This document shows, in pieces, positions 6,317 through 7,328 of a stretch of 7,328 bases of DNA. Each line of letters begins with the position of its first letter. The first letter of the stretch is position 1. Under the pieces are notes generated by a model that worked only from the letters and a program-made list of their open reading frames with translations, did no database searches and was not told the origin of the DNA. Origin of the DNA: Paracoccaceae bacterium (GTDB taxonomy: Bacteria; Pseudomonadota; Alphaproteobacteria; Rhodobacterales; Rhodobacteraceae); contig JAESRD010000385.1 in the NCBI GenBank assembly GCA_016764835.1, forward strand, positions 1 to 7,328, given 5' to 3'. Made by a program: the position numbers and the translations under genes.

Positions 6317-6859
6317 ATGCGAATGGAAGTAAATGACAATGATCTGGCTCTGGCGGCAGCTGGTGGCGATGGCGCGGCTTTTGCCAGCCTGCTGGCGCGC
6401 CAATATGACCGGCTGTTCTCGCTCTGCGTGCGCCTTATGGGCGGGCGGGCCGAGGCTGAAGATCTGTGTCAGGATATTTGTGCGGCATTGCCGGCCAAGC
6501 TGGCGGGCTATCGTGGCCAGTCCAAGATCACAACATGGCTTTACCGGGTGGCGGTAAACGCCGCCCATGACAAGCGCCGCCGCCAAGCCACACGCAGCCG
6601 CGCCGCTGACGGCTGGGGCGACTGGGAAAAGGCCCGCATGGCCAGCAACAGCGAGACCCATGCGCGGGTTGATTGGCTGACCGCCGCCATGACCCGCCTG
6701 CCCGACGATCTGCGCGACACCCTCGCCTTGGTGCTCGACGAGGTCAGCCATGCCGAAGCCGGGCAGATACTCGACATCTCCGAGGGCACCGTGTCGTGGC
6801 GTATATCCGAGGCTAAGAAACGCCTCAAAGCAATGAAGGAAGAGGAGGAAGCATTATGA
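6317..6859 (+). CDS. ECF-type RNA polymerase sigma factor (sigma-70 family)
   Basis: From the ATG at 6317 the product is 180 residues, normal for ECF sigma factors; an ATG at 6323 is equally possible and a far-upstream TTG at 6248 is unlikely. No strong ribosome binding site marks any of them. Region 2 (about residues 21-89) shows ARQYDRLFSLCVRLMGG, AEAEDLCQDICAALPAKLAGYRG and the TTWLYRVAVNAAHDKRRR core-binding and -10 recognition segment. Region 4 (about 120-173) shows LTAAMTRLPDDLRDTLALVL and the helix-turn-helix in SHAEAGQILDISEGTVSWRISEAKKRLK that reads the -35 element. Such factors direct RNA polymerase to a small regulon, often envelope stress. The stop overlaps the next gene by ATGA, coupling it to a membrane protein that may be its regulator. 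No canonical zinc-binding anti-sigma gene is seen beside it. Confidence 0.93.
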   Translation: MRMEVNDNDLALAAAGGDGAAFASLLARQYDRLFSLCVRLMGGRAEAEDLCQDICAALPAKLAGYRGQSKITTWLYRVAVNAAHDKRRRQATRSRAADGWGDWEKARMASNSETHARVDWLTAAMTRLPDDLRDTLALVLDEVSHAEAGQILDISEGTVSWRISEAKKRLKAMKEEEEAL

Positions 6860-7328
6860 CCTCCAAGGATGATTTTGATCTCGACGCGCTAAAAGGCGCG
6901 CAAGACGCATATGCCGCGCCCGACCCGCAGGTTAGGCAGGAACATCTGCGCCTTGCCCAAGAAAATTTCACAGCGCTCCAAGGATCGCGCAATGAGCCGC
7001 GTCATAGTTCTGAAACCGCCCAAAAGGGCTTTTGGAATGGAGCGAAGACTATGCTGAATGCAATGACAACACGCGGTGGACTTACCGCCACAACCGCCTT
7101 GGTCGCCTGCGGATTTTTGGTGCTGACGCCCAGCGGACAGAGCCTATGGCGCGGTGCCGTGCCGATTGCTGCGGGTGATCTAGTGCCGGTAGACACAGCG
7201 CCCCCGCAACAACCAGAGGCCGACACTGAGCGGCAATTGGTTGCCCCAGCCGACGGCAGGACAGATGCTGCCCAGCTACGGGAAGCCGCCGTTGGCCCTG
7301 AATTGTCCGGCACCGTCGCGCCCAGCGC
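6856..7328 (+). CDS. Single-pass membrane protein, probable vWA (YfbK-like) family, N-terminal 157 residues; C-terminus beyond right edge
   Basis: The ATG at 6856 overlaps the sigma-factor stop (ATGA), after a GAGGAGGAA ribosome binding site, and the frame stays open to the edge. Residues 1-72 are hydrophilic and include a helical HLRLAQENFTALQG stretch (about 30-43). A single membrane segment spans about 76-92 (LTATTALVACGFLVLTP). A proline-, alanine- and acid-rich linker follows from about 100 to the edge. This predicts a cytoplasmic N-terminus and a periplasmic remainder. From memory the same plan heads the von Willebrand factor A proteins of the YfbK/DUF3520 type that follow ECF sigma genes in Rhodobacterales; the vWA domain itself lies outside the window, so the family is inferred. 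The LVAC string at residues 82-85 imitates a lipobox but is far too deep for a signal peptide. A role in controlling the sigma factor is plausible. Confidence 0.8.
   Translation, partial: MTSKDDFDLDALKGAQDAYAAPDPQVRQEHLRLAQENFTALQGSRNEPRHSSETAQKGFWNGAKTMLNAMTTRGGLTATTALVACGFLVLTPSGQSLWRGAVPIAAGDLVPVDTAPPQQPEADTERQLVAPADGRTDAAQLREAAVGPELSGTVAPS

Noticed and set aside
6146..6751. A 201-codon open frame on the minus strand across the sigma factor start and the intergenic region
   Set aside because: It lies opposite the well-supported sigma factor; the translation has no domain or signal features and a low-complexity Ala/Gly/His composition.
7099..7114. LVAC string in the membrane segment of the last gene as a lipobox
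   Set aside because: It lies about 82 residues from the start with a hydrophilic region before it, so it cannot be a lipoprotein signal peptide unless the start is badly wrong; the ATGA overlap and ribosome binding site support the start.

Overview
The window looks like chromosomal DNA from an alphaproteobacterium, most likely of the Rhodobacterales/Roseobacter group. This is inferred from moderately high GC, alphaproteobacterial codon use, and protein types and gene pairings I associate with that group. No rRNA, tRNA, insertion sequence, CRISPR array or phage gene is visible, and coding density is high.

Positions 1-5091 hold five leftward (minus-strand) genes packed as one operon. In transcription order they are: a 361-aa coiled-coil protein (4006-5091); a 383-aa protein of unknown function (2858-4009, 4-bp GTGA overlap with the gene before it); a 645-aa classic-type AAA+ ATPase with a long non-ATPase N-terminus (881-2818); a 110-aa membrane protein with about three transmembrane segments that starts on a GTG inside the end of the ATPase gene (556-888); and the first 179 residues of a DUF6638-like protein that runs off the left edge (1-539). 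The tight spacing, overlaps and shared strand suggest one functional unit: a cytoplasmic coiled-coil scaffold, an ATP-driven remodelling motor, a small membrane anchor and two uncharacterised partners. The coiled-coil protein has a layout reminiscent of TelA/KlaA-type 'toxic anion resistance' proteins, but this is only inference. This operon is the best candidate here for an undescribed system.

The 195-bp gap at 5092-5286 carries a possible operator dyad, a short array of TCACCC-like repeats and a hairpin that probably ends the next leftward gene. That gene (5287-6081) is a lipoprotein L,D-transpeptidase with a YkuD domain, a periplasmic peptidoglycan cross-linking or lipoprotein-attaching enzyme.

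From 6082 to 6316 lies a divergent intergenic region with a perfect 7-3-7 dyad. Rightward from it are an ECF-type RNA polymerase sigma factor (6317-6859) and, overlapping by ATGA, the N-terminal 157 residues of a single-pass membrane protein (6856 to the right edge). The latter resembles the N-terminus of the von Willebrand factor A (YfbK-like) proteins often encoded after such sigma factors. It may act as a membrane-bound regulator of the sigma factor, but the part that would prove the family lies outside the window.
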